NCBI GenBank assembly: GCA_047616325.1
Contig: JBLHGN010000017.1
Location: forward strand, 1-26,043
Direction of reading: 5' to 3'
Source: JBLHGN01 sp047616325
GTDB lineage: Bacteria; Pseudomonadota; Gammaproteobacteria; Pseudomonadales; Cellvibrionaceae
DNA: 26,043 nt
Each line of letters begins with the position of its first letter. The stretch's first letter is position 1. The position numbers and the translations under genes are program-made. Shown here one piece after another: positions 7,486 to 15,550 of this stretch. The notes beneath the pieces are model-generated. The model saw only the letters and a list, made by a program, of their open reading frames with translations, ran no database searches and was not told the DNA's origin.

Positions 7486-8433
7486 ATGTCTCGCCAAGTA
7501 CTTTCGCTGTTGGTTCCCATGTACGACGAAGCGGACACCATTCCAGTATTTTTTCCTGCGATTAAAAAAGTGTTGTCGCAATTGGATATAGATTGGGAAA
7601 TTATCTGTATTAACGACGGCTCTAAAGACGCGACGGCTGAACTGGTGCTCGCAGAAGCCGCGCAAGATTCTCGCATTAAACTAGTATCGTTTTCGCGCAA
7701 TTTTGGCAAGGAACCGGCCATGTCGGCAGCCCTCGACTACGCCAGTGGCGATGCAGTGATTCCTATCGATGCCGATCTGCAAGACCCTCCCGAAATTATT
7801 GGCGACATGGTGGAAAGGTGGCGCCAGGGTGCGCAGGTGGTATTTGCTAAGCGCGCCTCACGTAAAAGTGACTCTATGGTAAAACGGCAAACGGCGCATT
7901 TATTTTACAAAGTATTTAATAGAATTAGCGACACCTTTATTCCGGAAAATGTCGGTGACTTTCGTCTGCTGGACAGACGCGTCGTTGATGTAATTAAACA
8001 ACTGCCAGAAAAAGACCGTTTTATGAAAGGGCTTTTTTCATGGCCCGGATTTAAATCCGTTACTATTGAATTCGATCGACAAGAAAGAGAGCAGGGACAG
8101 TCCAAATTTAACTACTGGAAGCTATGGAATTTCGCCATAAGTGGCATAACATCTTTTAGCACCATGCCTATTCGCATGGGCACTTACCTAGGAATGTTTA
8201 TCGCCATACTGTCTTTTATTTACGGTGTAGTTGTAATTACAAAAACAGTAATCTCTGGGGTTGACGTACCAGGTTATGCGTCAATTATCGTTATAATTTT
8301 ATTTTTAGGCGGCATTCAATTATTTTTTATGGGGCTACTTGGCGAGTACATTGGTCGCATTTATAAAGAAGTAAAAAATCGGCCGCTCTATGTTGTAGAC
8401 CGCACTTTCGGTTTCAACAATGATAAGCCTTAA
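7486..8433 (+). CDS. Polyprenyl-phosphate glycosyltransferase, GtrB/DPM1-like
   Basis: 315 aa. Enzymes of this family move a sugar from a nucleotide donor to undecaprenyl phosphate on the cytoplasmic face of the inner membrane. Motifs in order are LLVPMYDEADTIPVFF, CINDGSKDAT, FSRNFGKEPAMSAAL, PIDADLQDPPE (~100, the metal/nucleotide site), VGDFRLLDRR and RFMKGLFSWPGF (~185). Two transmembrane helices follow (~230-255 and ~265-290), ending FFMGLLGEYIGRIYKEVKNRPLY, which is characteristic of GtrB-type proteins. Length matches the family. It overlaps the downstream GtrA-like gene by 14 nt, the usual partnership in which GtrB charges the lipid and GtrA flips it. Which glucosylation it supports is unknown. 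Confidence 0.92.
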   Translation: MSRQVLSLLVPMYDEADTIPVFFPAIKKVLSQLDIDWEIICINDGSKDATAELVLAEAAQDSRIKLVSFSRNFGKEPAMSAALDYASGDAVIPIDADLQDPPEIIGDMVERWRQGAQVVFAKRASRKSDSMVKRQTAHLFYKVFNRISDTFIPENVGDFRLLDRRVVDVIKQLPEKDRFMKGLFSWPGFKSVTIEFDRQEREQGQSKFNYWKLWNFAISGITSFSTMPIRMGTYLGMFIAILSFIYGVVVITKTVISGVDVPGYASIIVIILFLGGIQLFFMGLLGEYIGRIYKEVKNRPLYVVDRTFGFNNDKP

Positions 8434-8809
8434 GCTAGTTAAACAGCTCATTATTTTTGGCGGCATAGGCGTACTTGCAACTCTGACTCACTATAGTATT
8501 GCGCTAGCATGTGTGGAGTTATTTGCCCAGCCATTGTTGCTGGCTAATTTTATAGGCTATGCCAGTGCTATTATGGTGTCTTTTTTTGGTCACGGCTTTT
8601 ATACTTTTCAGGTAAAGTTGAACGCGATTATTTTTAAAAAATTCTTAGTGGTATCTATTGCGACATTTTTATTAAGTGAGTTTTTAGTGTTTATTTTTGA
8701 GCGTTTTATTCCTATAAATCATCGCTTGTCTCTGGCCATGGTGGTTGTCACCATCCCATTGATATCATTTTCTTTAAATAAGCTGTGGGTCTACAAGCAC
8801 GCACGCTAG
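8420..8809 (+). CDS. GtrA-like membrane protein (putative polyprenyl-linked sugar flippase)
   Basis: 129 aa, almost wholly hydrophobic with four predicted helices: LIIFGGIGVLATLTHYSIA, LLLANFIGYASAIMVSFFGH, FLVVSIATFLLSEFLVFIF and LAMVVVTIPLISFSLNKLWVY. These are the GtrA/DPMS-flippase pattern, including the early FGGIGVLAT and the terminal FSLNKLWVY (F..NKxWVF). It starts inside the end of the GtrB-like gene, implying translational coupling. The predicted role is to move the lipid-linked sugar across the inner membrane. A third serotype-specific transferase (gtrC) is not present downstream; the GT2 gene at the front of the trio may fill that place, which is inference. Confidence 0.88.
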   Translation: MISLKLVKQLIIFGGIGVLATLTHYSIALACVELFAQPLLLANFIGYASAIMVSFFGHGFYTFQVKLNAIIFKKFLVVSIATFLLSEFLVFIFERFIPINHRLSLAMVVVTIPLISFSLNKLWVYKHAR

Positions 8810-8860
8810 CGTTTTAAGACAGCACTCACTTAATACCGCATCTATAAAGGGGAGCAAAAT

Positions 8861-8899
8861 ATGAACAATTTAATTGTGTGCTATGACAATGACCTATAG
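8861..8899 (+). CDS. Possible 12-codon leader or remnant ORF
   Basis: ATG at 8861 opens a 12-residue peptide (MNNLIVCYDNDL) with an unusually good ribosome binding site (AAAGGGGAG, about 6 nt upstream). The stop overlaps the 3' end of the convergent aroE gene. The signal may mark the start of a lost third gene of the glycosylation cluster, or be chance. No homologue is recognised. Confidence 0.2.
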   Translation: MNNLIVCYDNDL

Positions 8900-9724
8900 C
8901 TCCGAGCGTAGCTTCTTCAACACCGGTTCAATATTCACTTCAACGTGTCGCCACTGCTTAAAACTTTCTGCCGCTTGACCAACCAACATGCCGAGGCCAT
9001 CTGAAATCGCCTGTACACCACACTCTTTTGCCAGCTGAAGAAAAGGCGTTAGTGTTTTACTGTAGACCATATCGTAAGCACGACTTTGCTTAGAAAATAG
9101 GGAGGAGGGGACGGCCGGCAATTCGCCACCTAGACTTGCCGAGGTTGCATTGATAATAATGTCGTAACTATCCGCGCCTATCTCTTGCAAACCACAACCC
9201 CGTACTAAGCCGTAGGACTTAAAGACGTGCGCCAACTTTTCGGCCTTTTCAGCCGTGCGGTTGGCTATTACTATGCTGGCCGGTGCTTCGTTTAACAATG
9301 GCAATAACACCCCTCGCACGGCCCCCCCTGCGCCAATAATCATTATGTTTTTATCGCGCAGGGGCCACGCTAAATTACTAACTAAATCTGCAACCAAACC
9401 GGTTCCGTCGGTGTTATCGCCAAGAATGGTGTTGTCGGCTGCTTTAATCAGTGTGTTAACTGCCCCAGCACAACGTGCACGCTCGGTTAAACTATCGGCA
9501 AAGTTGTACGCGTCCAATTTAAACGGCACGGTAATATTTAGACCCAAGCCACCGCGTTTAAAAAAATCAGCAGCTGCGATATTAAAACAGTCTAACTCAA
9601 TCAGCTGTTTAACATACTCAATACTGTGTCCCACCTGCGCGGCAAATTGCGCGTGTATTTGTGGAGACTTAGAATGCTCTATGGGATTGCCAAATACGGC
9701 GTAATGGTCGGTGCGGTTAGGCAT
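8894..9724 (-). CDS. aroE: Shikimate dehydrogenase (NADP+)
   Basis: Reduces 3-dehydroshikimate to shikimate in chorismate synthesis, in the cytoplasm. 276 aa from the ATG at 9724 (E. coli AroE has 272). The N-terminus MPNRTDHYAVFGNPIEHSKSP holds the substrate-binding SxS motif. NITVPFK (~65) carries the catalytic Lys, DNTDGTG (~105) the conserved Asp, and GAGGAVRGVLLPLL plus ANRTAEKA form the NADP(H) site with the NRT motif. DMVYSKTLTPFLQLA and DGLGMLVGQAAESFKQW close it. A GTG at 9736 would overlap hemF by 10 nt and adds four residues (MDIE) outside the conserved region; the ATG has a better-placed purine-rich site (GTGGA) and was chosen. It is the last gene of the dprA-tsaC-hemF-aroE series. 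Confidence 0.97.
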   Translation of the reverse strand: MPNRTDHYAVFGNPIEHSKSPQIHAQFAAQVGHSIEYVKQLIELDCFNIAAADFFKRGGLGLNITVPFKLDAYNFADSLTERARCAGAVNTLIKAADNTILGDNTDGTGLVADLVSNLAWPLRDKNIMIIGAGGAVRGVLLPLLNEAPASIVIANRTAEKAEKLAHVFKSYGLVRGCGLQEIGADSYDIIINATSASLGGELPAVPSSLFSKQSRAYDMVYSKTLTPFLQLAKECGVQAISDGLGMLVGQAAESFKQWRHVEVNIEPVLKKLRSEL

Positions 9725-9726
9725 TT

Positions 9727-10638
9727 CTATATCCACTCACGGGGTTTTAAAAATTTATCGTAGAGCTCACCTTCAGGCGTGTTTTTTTCCGGTTGCCAAT
9801 TATATTGCCAGCGCACTAATGGAGGTAACGACATTAAAATGGATTCCGTTCTTCCTCCGCTCTGCAAGCCAAATAATGTACCCCGGTCATATACCAAATT
9901 AAATTCCACATACCGCCCTCTTCGATGGAGTTGAAATTGTTTTTCTCGCTCACCAAAAATACGATCTTTTTGCTTTAATACAATCGGCACGTAGGCTGCT
10001 GTGTAACTGTCGCCTACGGACTTCATAAATTCGAATGATCGATCAAATCCCATCTCGTTTAAATCGTCGAAAAATAGTCCACCGACACCGCGCGGTTCGT
10101 CGCGATGTTTTAGGTAAAAGTATTCATCACACCAACGTTTATAACGTCTATAGACGTCTTGACCAAAGGGATTGCAGGCTTTTTTAGCTGTCTCGTGCCA
10201 GTGTCGACAATCGTCTTCATCACCGTAATAGGGCGTTAAATCATAGCCACCGCCAAACCACCAAATAGCCGGCTCGCCCTCTTTTTCAGCAATAAAGAAC
10301 CGGACGTTGGCGTGACTTGTTGGAACATAGGGGTTGTTAGGGTGCATCACGAGGGAAACGCCCATGGCTTCAAAGTTGCGGCCAGCTAGTTCAGGTCGAT
10401 TTGCGGTGGCAGACGCCGGCAGAGACTTTCCCAATACATGAGAAAAATTCACCCCGCCTTTTTCGAAAACGGCGCCGTTACACATTACCCGCGATCGGCC
10501 ACCGCCACCCTCCTCGCGCGTCCAGCTTTCCTCTTCAAACTCCGCTTTGCCATCGACCGCAGCCAGGTCAACGGAAATTCTATTTTGCAAATCTTCGCAA
10601 TAGTGTTTTACCGCATTTTTATCGGGGATGTCGTTCAC
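9727..10638 (-). CDS. hemF: Oxygen-dependent coproporphyrinogen III oxidase
   Basis: Carries out the O2-dependent oxidative decarboxylation of coproporphyrinogen III to protoporphyrinogen IX in haem synthesis. Family motifs run in order: ESWTREEGGGGRSRVM, GVNFSHVLG, ASATANRPELAGR, HPNNPYVPTSHANVRFF, WWFGGGYDLTPYY, KRWCDEYFYLKHR, RGVGGLFFDDLN, RRGRYVEFNLVYDRGTLFGL and GGRTESILMSLPP. The longest frame starts at a GTG at 10668, but the GTG at 10638 has AAGAGG 6 nt upstream and gives 303 aa, close to E. coli HemF (299), so it is preferred. The gene lies between tsaC and aroE, an insertion relative to the E. coli tsaC-aroE order. Confidence 0.97.
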   Translation of the reverse strand: MNDIPDKNAVKHYCEDLQNRISVDLAAVDGKAEFEEESWTREEGGGGRSRVMCNGAVFEKGGVNFSHVLGKSLPASATANRPELAGRNFEAMGVSLVMHPNNPYVPTSHANVRFFIAEKEGEPAIWWFGGGYDLTPYYGDEDDCRHWHETAKKACNPFGQDVYRRYKRWCDEYFYLKHRDEPRGVGGLFFDDLNEMGFDRSFEFMKSVGDSYTAAYVPIVLKQKDRIFGEREKQFQLHRRGRYVEFNLVYDRGTLFGLQSGGRTESILMSLPPLVRWQYNWQPEKNTPEGELYDKFLKPREWI

Positions 10639-10692
10639 TGCTTGCCTCTTTCGTTTTGTATAAATCACACGCGTTATTAATTCCAGTGCACA

Positions 10693-11268
10693 TCAACTGG
10701 TTCGCACAAGTTTGCCGGATTTTAGGTCGCGGATGGCCGAGGGTTTTTGCAAACCGAGGGTAACGCCAGGCGCAAAAAAAACGGGCTGCTTAGAAAAATA
10801 TCGACGCACCATAAAATTTGTTTTGGCGGGTGACATGCCCTGCGGATTCGCTGAGGTAGACACAATGGGGGCATTAAATCGAGTGCATAGCGCTTGAATT
10901 ATTGGGTGCGTACTTACTCTAAGCGCTACAGTGCTGTGACGACCATGCACCAGCTCGGGAACACGGTGTTTGTGTTCTACCAGCCACGTATTGTGTCCTG
11001 GCCACGAGTTTTTTAGTTGCTCAATCAAAGCGCGGTCTACATCATTAAGCAAAAATTTAAACTGATCAATGGAGGCCGCAACTAAAATTAGACCTTTTTC
11101 AGGGTCTCTATTTTTTAATCGTAATACTTTTTCAAGCGCGTTTGGGTTGAAGGGGTCACAGCCCAAACCCCACACAGCCTCTGTGGGGTAGGCGACTACC
11201 CCACCTGCCGTCAGGGTTTTATGGCATTGTAAAATACGGTGGTTGTAGAACCAAAAATTAGCGCGCAT
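10693..11268 (-). CDS. tsaC: L-threonylcarbamoyladenylate synthase
   Basis: 191 aa, YrdC/Sua5 family, the usual length for TsaC. It makes threonylcarbamoyl-AMP from threonine, bicarbonate and ATP, the first step of t6A37 modification of ANN-decoding tRNAs. Visible motifs are GGVVAYPTEAVWGLGCDP (~22), LRLKNRDPEKGLILVAAS (the KxR and ligand-binding region, ~50), SWPGHNTWLV, TVALRVSTHPII and PIVSTSANPQGMSPA (~135, SxSAN). The C-terminal Sua5 domain is absent, as expected for TsaC. The ATG has only a weak purine signal. Its place between dprA and hemF/aroE is the typical gammaproteobacterial context. Confidence 0.95.
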   Translation of the reverse strand: MRANFWFYNHRILQCHKTLTAGGVVAYPTEAVWGLGCDPFNPNALEKVLRLKNRDPEKGLILVAASIDQFKFLLNDVDRALIEQLKNSWPGHNTWLVEHKHRVPELVHGRHSTVALRVSTHPIIQALCTRFNAPIVSTSANPQGMSPAKTNFMVRRYFSKQPVFFAPGVTLGLQKPSAIRDLKSGKLVRTS

Positions 11269-11458
11269 AGGGAAATCCGTAAATGGCGTAAGCTAGGTAA
11301 GTAAGTAATGCAACTAAAAATGTTTCGCTATAAACTGTAAAAAAACCCAACTGACGCCCCTCCAGTCTCTATATTAGAAAAGAATCAAAAGTTACGCTAT
11401 TTACCCTGACCCTCGCAAGAGACGCAGGCGGCGAGCTACGTCTGGATGCTACTAGGCA

Positions 11459-12715
11459 CTAGCTAGCCGTGCGCACATATCCACCCGTTTGACTAACAAT
11501 CAAGTTTTGCAACTCTAATGATATTAATGCACCAATTACTTCGCTAATACTTAACTCGCTTCTTTCCACTAAGACTTCCAGTGGCGCAGCCTCATAATCT
11601 ATTTTATTCAACAATGTTTTGTCAGTTTCGCTGAGAAAATCTACCGCTTGCACGCGTTTTTTGTTTTCCCCCAACTCTTGGGAGTGAAAGGAAACCATTC
11701 CCGCCAGCTCTTCCGCTATATCTTCGGCGGTCTCTACCAATTTGGCACCCTGCTTTATTAAGGCATGGCAACCGCGACTCTTGGGGTTATGAATAGAACC
11801 GGGAATGGCAAATACTTCCCGGTTTTGTTCGAGGGCATATTTTGCGGTGATGAGCGAGCCGCTTTTTAGTGCGGCTTCGACCACCAAAGTGCCACAACTT
11901 AAGCCGCTAATAATACGATTACGCTGTGGAAAGTTGGCCGGCATTGGAGAAGTACCCAAGGGAAATTCGCTGACGATTGCACCGCCTTCCGCCACGATTT
12001 CCGCCGCCAAACTAACGTTCCGCATCGGGTACGATTGGTCGATACCCGTTCCAATAACGGCAACTGTTGTACCCTTGGCGGTAATGGCTGCTTTGTGGGC
12101 GGCGGCATCAATGCCAAGAGCTAAACCACTAGTTATGGTAAAACCACTGGACGCCAAAGCCGAACAAAATATGGTGGCATTGGTTCTCCCTCCGGGGCTC
12201 GAGTTGCGGCTACCCACAACCGCTATTTGCGGCAAAGAAAGACATTGCACATTACCGCGCACGTATAAGATTGGTGGTGGACGACGAATATTGCGCAACA
12301 ACTTTGGATAATCCGCGTGGGTTACGTCCAGCAAGGTGACCTGATGTTTTGCACACCAATCTATGGTGCGCGCCATGCGGTTGCCCACTTCGCTGGCATT
12401 GCCGCGCTTGATATAGTCGTTAAAAGCCTGCCACGCTGGGGTTGGCATGCAGCTCTGTAACTGTCTGTCAAAAGCGACTATTGCCCCTTGAGAATCATCA
12501 AAGCCATCCATCAAGCGCCAATAACTGGCTGCACCGAGGCCTGGTAAGAGGCTCAGAAGTAGCGATTTTCTAAGAGGGTCTTCGCTCAACCACCGCTGAG
12601 GAAGAGCGCTGGCTGAAATATTCACGGTAGCTTCGCTGGCTTTAATGGCAGTAGAGGTAACGCCCTCAGGTGAATCTAAGGGTATTAAAATTTGGGAATC
12701 TATTGGTTTAGACAT
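11459..12715 (-). CDS. dprA: DNA processing protein DprA (Smf)
   Basis: 418 aa. DprA binds incoming single-stranded DNA and loads RecA during natural transformation. A weakly conserved N-terminal ~45 residues leads into a SAM/HhH-like region (LLLSLLPGLGAASYWRLM). The Rossmann-fold DNA-binding core follows: IAVVGSRNSSPGGRTNA (~168), ITSGLALGIDAAAHKAAI, TVAVIGTGIDQSYP, EGGAIVSEFPLGTSP, FPQRNRIISGLS (~265) and VVEAALKSGSLITAKYALEQNREVFAIPG. A winged-helix-like tail lies at ~350-415. The ATG has AAGGAAG 5 nt upstream. It follows the LysM gene, separated by a short gap with a GC-rich hairpin. The N-terminal extension is longer than in many DprA proteins but its start is well supported. Confidence 0.95.
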   Translation of the reverse strand: MSKPIDSQILIPLDSPEGVTSTAIKASEATVNISASALPQRWLSEDPLRKSLLLSLLPGLGAASYWRLMDGFDDSQGAIVAFDRQLQSCMPTPAWQAFNDYIKRGNASEVGNRMARTIDWCAKHQVTLLDVTHADYPKLLRNIRRPPPILYVRGNVQCLSLPQIAVVGSRNSSPGGRTNATIFCSALASSGFTITSGLALGIDAAAHKAAITAKGTTVAVIGTGIDQSYPMRNVSLAAEIVAEGGAIVSEFPLGTSPMPANFPQRNRIISGLSCGTLVVEAALKSGSLITAKYALEQNREVFAIPGSIHNPKSRGCHALIKQGAKLVETAEDIAEELAGMVSFHSQELGENKKRVQAVDFLSETDKTLLNKIDYEAAPLEVLVERSELSISEVIGALISLELQNLIVSQTGGYVRTAS

Positions 12716-12738
12716 AATGTCTTCCTTGATATGCTGAT

Positions 12739-12767
12739 GAAGGGGGCGGCTATCCGAACCGCCCTTC
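12739..12767 (-). repeat. GC-rich hairpin between the LysM gene and dprA
   Basis: CCGCCCTTC (12759-12767) pairs with GAAGGGGGCGG (12739-12749), leaving two bulged G's and a 9-nt loop. On the minus transcript no U-tract follows, so it is not a classical terminator. It may stabilise or partly terminate the message between the LysM gene and dprA, 23 nt before the dprA start. Confidence 0.45.
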
Positions 12768-12783
12768 GCTCAAATTGCCCCGA

Positions 12784-13818
12784 TTAAGGGTTTTTAACTA
12801 TATCGTTAATGGTCAAGCCCTGACTAGCTTCGAGCACTAGTCCCATGCTCACTTTATCAAAAACTCTAAAAACTATCACCAAGCCTGCTCGCTCATCGGG
12901 CAAAGTGACCGACTGGCCCGAGACTCGGTCGCGTATTTTGCTACCACGCTTATAAACTGCAAGTACATTACCCGGAGTTACCTGCTCGCGCGCCCCGCGG
13001 TTAATAACCACAACATCCATTTTTCCCACTTGGCTTATACCGCCTTCTACCGCAAGAATTTCCCCATCAACGGTGGTACTGGGTGGAGAAGGATAAAAAG
13101 TAGAATCGACCAATCGCGCCTCTTGTCGCAGTAAGCGGTCGCCGGTGCGAATCTCTTCCGTCGTACGCGATACTTCCATAGTGGAAATTTCGCCGTCAAT
13201 AGCAACAATTTCTCCCGAGCCAATATCTATGGCCTGTATACCTAAACGTTCATTGGTGTCTGGGTCGATATACTCCTGGCCCTTACGATATACGCCATAA
13301 ACGGTGTAACGCTGTTTAATATCGCCACGCACATAGACTTTACTGCCGGCACCTGAAATAAGATGACCATCGACACCAGATACAACATAGGGGGCCAATT
13401 TTAAATCATTTAGCTCTACCACGCGGCTACGAGATAAAAAGCTATTTATTTTTTCCAGTGGGATGGCTTTTATAGCTTCGCCGGCTGTTAATACTCGCGC
13501 TTGAGGCGAAAGCTTAAACACCCGACCACTAGTGTCTAGGGTAAGACGCGGTTTACCGTCCATATAAATAAGGCGGATGACATCTCCAGGGTAGATCAGG
13601 TGGGGGTTTTCTATTTGGGCGTTCACATGCCAGATTTCTGGCCACATCCACGGATTTTTGAGGAAGGTAGAGGATATATCCCAAAGAGTATCCCCTTTTA
13701 CTACCGTATGCGTTTCGGGCACATCGTCTCGCAAACGCGGCTCATAAGCGCTGACGCTGAGCGCGGCCGTTACCGAAAAGAAAGTGGCGGCAAGAATTGC
13801 GAGAAGATTTTTTTTCAT
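12784..13818 (-). CDS. Exported LysM domain protein
   Basis: 344 aa from the ATG at 13818, which has CAGGGT 7 nt upstream; a TTG six codons earlier is less likely. A cleavable signal peptide (KKNLLAILAATFFSVTAALSVSA) is followed by one LysM domain (~38-88: THTVVKGDTLWDISSTFLKNPWMWPEIW ... NPHLIYPGDVIRLIY), which binds peptidoglycan. The remaining ~250 residues are mostly beta-strand and unrecognised, with a repeated pattern of short domains. Proteins of this kind lie next to dprA and divergent from def in many gammaproteobacteria; their exact role in the envelope is not settled. The quoted signal is split here only for reading: residues 1-24, cut after VSA. Confidence 0.9.
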   Translation of the reverse strand: MKKNLLAILAATFFSVTAALSVSAYEPRLRDDVPETHTVVKGDTLWDISSTFLKNPWMWPEIWHVNAQIENPHLIYPGDVIRLIYMDGKPRLTLDTSGRVFKLSPQARVLTAGEAIKAIPLEKINSFLSRSRVVELNDLKLAPYVVSGVDGHLISGAGSKVYVRGDIKQRYTVYGVYRKGQEYIDPDTNERLGIQAIDIGSGEIVAIDGEISTMEVSRTTEEIRTGDRLLRQEARLVDSTFYPSPPSTTVDGEILAVEGGISQVGKMDVVVINRGAREQVTPGNVLAVYKRGSKIRDRVSGQSVTLPDERAGLVIVFRVFDKVSMGLVLEASQGLTINDIVKNP

Positions 13819-13979
13819 TTGATATACCCTGATCAATTCGGCGCGGGAGCATTTAACCGTTATAATAGTTCAATCTGTGTCGTTAGTCGTTTAGACCAAC
13901 GCCGCTAAAGCAGTATAAACCCCTATTGATCATAATGTTAGCAGCCAAATTTAGCTAATTACTAGAAGTTTGTCACGTA
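13819..13979. promoter_or_regulatory. Divergent promoter region, LysM-dprA side and def-fmt side
   Basis: Only upstream sequence for both operons. The plus strand has CATAAT at 13931-13936 and the minus strand TATTAT within an A/T-rich stretch (around 13860-13866) as possible -10 boxes, but neither has a convincing -35 at 16-18 nt. The position, not the motif, supports the call. Confidence 0.35.
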
Positions 13980-14492
13980 ATGAGTATATTAACCATATTA
14001 GAATTCCCCGATCCACGGCTACGTACTGTTGCCAAACCGGTAGAGGTGGTGAATGTCGAGATACTTCAACTTATCGACGACATGCTTGAAACCATGTACG
14101 AGGCTCCCGGTATCGGCCTGGCCGCGAGCCAAGTGAACGTACACCAACAGGTGATTGTCATCGATATATCGAATGAAAAGAACCAACCTCAGGTTTTTAT
14201 TAATCCCGAAATTACCGTATTGGACGCTGCGCTGTTTGACTACGAAGAGGGCTGTCTGTCGGTGCCGGGGTTTTACGAGGAAGTGGTGCGTCCCGAACAT
14301 ATTCGTGTTACAGCGCTGGATCGCAACGGCAAGCCCTTCACCATTGAGCCAAAAAAATTGCTTGCTGTGTGTATTCAACACGAAGTTGACCACTTAAAAG
14401 GTAAACTTTTTGTGGATTATATTTCCAACATTAAACGCCAGCGCATACGCAAGAAACTTGAAAAGCAGCACAAGGTTCACGGCCGGGTATAG
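13980..14492 (+). CDS. def: Peptide deformylase
   Basis: Removes the formyl group from the N-terminal methionine of new proteins; metal-dependent, cytoplasmic. 170 aa, normal length. All three signature motifs are present: GIGLAASQ (~45), EGCLSVP (~90, metal-ligand Cys) and QHEVDHLKG (~132, HExxH with two metal-ligand His and the catalytic Glu). The N-terminus SILTILEFPDPRLRTVAKPV is typical. The ribosome binding site is weak (AGAAG about 15 nt before ATG). First gene of the def-fmt-rsmB-trkA-trkH series; def and fmt together handle N-formylmethionine. Confidence 0.98.
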   Translation: MSILTILEFPDPRLRTVAKPVEVVNVEILQLIDDMLETMYEAPGIGLAASQVNVHQQVIVIDISNEKNQPQVFINPEITVLDAALFDYEEGCLSVPGFYEEVVRPEHIRVTALDRNGKPFTIEPKKLLAVCIQHEVDHLKGKLFVDYISNIKRQRIRKKLEKQHKVHGRV

Positions 14493-14575
14493 AACTGATA
14501 GACACCTACCTGGGCCTGTAAAATCCCTTCCCCAAAATGGCCCAGCAAACGCTACATACCACGAAGGTTTATACA

Positions 14576-15547
14576 TTGGTAAACACAACTCTCACTTCCC
14601 CTCTCAACATTGTGTTCGCTGGAACACCCGATTTTGCCGCGCAGCACCTGAATGCCCTGCTTATTAGTCGCCACAATGTTCTAGCAGTTTACACTCAGCC
14701 AGACCGACCCGCAGGAAGGGGCAAAAAGATAAGCGCAGGCCCTGTCAAAGCGCTAGCGCAAGCGAACAGCATCCCAGTTCAGCAACCACGCTCGCTAAAG
14801 AGTGAAGAAGAGCAGCATAGACTCGCCACACTCGAATGCGACCTGATGATTGTGGTGGCTTACGGTCTGATACTGCCGCAGACGGTTCTCGATATTCCAC
14901 GTTATGGCTGTCTCAATGTACACGGCTCACTGCTGCCACGCTGGCGCGGGGCCGCGCCTATTCAGCGAGCAATCGAGGCCGGAGACACTGAAACAGGGGT
15001 TACCATAATGCAGATGGATGCGGGCCTGGATACCGGCGCGATGCTCCTGAAGCGAAGTTGCAGCATAGAAACCCAAGACAACTCCGCCGACATTTATCAA
15101 AAAATGAGTGTGCTCGGCCCCGCCGCTTTACTGGAAACAGTCGATCTTATCTGCACGGGCCAAACTCAAGCACAGCAGCAGGACGGTGGCATCACCAGCT
15201 ATGCTCGCAAGTTAGATAAAAGTGAAGCCGAGATCGACTGGGGGCAAAGCGCAGAAGTAATTCAACGAAAAATTCGCGCGTTCAATCCTGCCCCCGTCTG
15301 CTTCACCCTGCTTAGCGGCGAACGATTGCGTATACATGCTGCCACCGATTTGAACAAAAACAGCGACGCATTGCCGGGCCGAGTAACTATCGCCAACAAC
15401 CGAATTACGGTAGCTTGCGGTGAGGGTCAATTACAACTGGACACAGTTCAGCTGGCAGGGAAAAAGGCGCTCAGTGCGAGCGAATTTTTAAATGGTTTTG
15501 GCGCCTTGCTGCGCACAGAGGTCGGTTTGAAACAACTTGGAAAATAA
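14576..15547 (+). CDS. fmt: Methionyl-tRNA formyltransferase
   Basis: Formylates initiator Met-tRNA using 10-formyl-tetrahydrofolate. The core begins PLNIVFAGTPDFAAQHLNALL; later motifs are VYTQPDRPAGRGKK, VVAYGLILPQ (~90), NVHGSLLPRWRGAAPIQRAI (~108, catalytic Asn/His region) and GVTIMQMDAGLDTGAML (catalytic Asp). The C-terminal tRNA-binding domain starts near YARKLDKSEAEIDW. An ATG at 14537 opens the frame 13 codons earlier but has no ribosome binding site and adds a non-conserved tail. The TTG at 14576 has AAGG about 8 nt upstream and gives 323 aa, nearer the usual ~315, so it was chosen with moderate confidence. It ends 3 nt before rsmB. Confidence 0.96.
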   Translation: MVNTTLTSPLNIVFAGTPDFAAQHLNALLISRHNVLAVYTQPDRPAGRGKKISAGPVKALAQANSIPVQQPRSLKSEEEQHRLATLECDLMIVVAYGLILPQTVLDIPRYGCLNVHGSLLPRWRGAAPIQRAIEAGDTETGVTIMQMDAGLDTGAMLLKRSCSIETQDNSADIYQKMSVLGPAALLETVDLICTGQTQAQQQDGGITSYARKLDKSEAEIDWGQSAEVIQRKIRAFNPAPVCFTLLSGERLRIHAATDLNKNSDALPGRVTIANNRITVACGEGQLQLDTVQLAGKKALSASEFLNGFGALLRTEVGLKQLGK

Positions 15548-15550
15548 ACG

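Noticed and set aside
11380..11458. Competing short GC-rich hairpins between dprA and tsaC
   Set aside because: Stems are only about 5 bp and no T-tract follows on the minus strand, so a terminator cannot be supported.
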